Source of the DNA: Algoriphagus antarcticus
GTDB taxonomy: Bacteria > Bacteroidota > Bacteroidia > Cytophagales > Cyclobacteriaceae
DNA: 64,000 bases
Direction: 5' to 3'
Assembly: GCF_002150685.1 (NCBI RefSeq)
Contig: NZ_MSSW01000003.1
Span: 1-64,000, forward strand
Numbering within the stretch: the first letter of the stretch is position 1; each line of letters opens with the position of its first letter. The position numbers and the translations under genes were made by a program. The notes beneath the pieces are model-generated. The model had not been told where the DNA came from. It saw nothing but the letters and a program-made list of their open reading frames with translations, and ran no database searches. Shown in pieces: positions 63,822 to 64,000 of the stretch.

Positions 63822-64000
63822 AAAATAATGAATAAAAATTTCTATTTGGTTAGACTTATTAAGCTCATGATTTAGTATATTCAGAAAAGTACTTAGTTTT
63901 CATTCAGCTAAAGTTCATTCATTTTGATGCAATTTTGGGGACTAACTAGTATTGAACTTTAGCTCATATTCCCTACCAACAATTTTATTATTTAAAGGAT
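63822..64000. other. Window edge, upstream region of the barrel gene
   Basis: AT-rich DNA containing the presumed promoter of the leftward barrel gene. No coding frame is supported in the 179 bp before the window ends. Confidence 0.4.

Overview
The window looks like a marine or aquatic member of the Bacteroidota, most likely Cytophagales/Cyclobacteriaceae (Algoriphagus-like). This rests on two SusC/SusD pairs, an ECF sigma/FecR pair in front of one of them, CheB-CheR-PAS fusions, FG-GAP/ASPIC proteins, an A-rich leader in place of Shine-Dalgarno sequences, and TAnnTTTG-type -7 elements. The genus is inferred, not proven.

Layout. (1) 1-595: palindromic intergenic DNA. (2) 596-15863: a glycan/uronate utilisation locus with SusC, SusD, an AraC-type regulator, a clan GH-A glycosidase, an SSS symporter, uronate isomerase (uxaC), an SDR probably acting as fructuronate/mannonate oxidoreductase, a second paralogous GH-A glycosidase, an RraA-family protein and mannonate dehydratase (uxuA). 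Together they would import a glucuronate-containing glycan and convert D-glucuronate through fructuronate and mannonate to 2-keto-3-deoxygluconate. No KDG kinase or KDPG aldolase is present. Three long repeats sit between the RraA gene and uxuA. (3) 15504-21281: a 617-bp segment (3' part of uxuA, spacer, 5' part of an ADP-ribosylglycohydrolase gene) occurs twice as direct repeats. The repeats flank a 4.5-kb cargo of a CPBP protease, a LytTR membrane regulator and a TonB-dependent receptor. The geometry is that of single-crossover (Campbell-type) integration. The intact ADP-ribosylglycohydrolase lipoprotein gene follows. (4) 22628-29365: a minus-strand block with an AraC-type regulator, a PAS protein, a CheB-CheR-PAS fusion, OsmC, DUF2892, a DUF6544-like protein and an acidic conserved protein.

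(5) 29699-33797: mobile-element scars, namely a 3'-truncated group II intron, a long-form isocitrate dehydrogenase in AT-rich DNA, a decayed tyrosine recombinase and a second decayed frame. (6) 33798-45355: a second polysaccharide region with a large GH-A hydrolase, a HEAT-repeat c-type cytochrome lipoprotein, a Tat-exported TIM-barrel isomerase, a GH5 mannanase-like lipoprotein, a beta-helix protein and a cytochrome/FG-GAP lipoprotein. (7) 45699-56163: ECF sigma factor, FecR anti-sigma, SusC with STN domain, SusD and a giant FG-GAP/ASPIC lipoprotein, forming a trans-envelope-signalling glycan uptake locus. (8) 56395-59446: core genes (terminator, tRNA-Arg, sucC, LolD-like ATPase, Bcp peroxiredoxin). 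(9) 59855-63821: four genes of unknown role encoding a membrane protein with an Ig-like tail, a coiled-coil secreted protein, an IPT/TIG lipoprotein and an outer-membrane barrel.

All repeat identities, residue numbers and hairpins were read by eye. No database search or computation was run.
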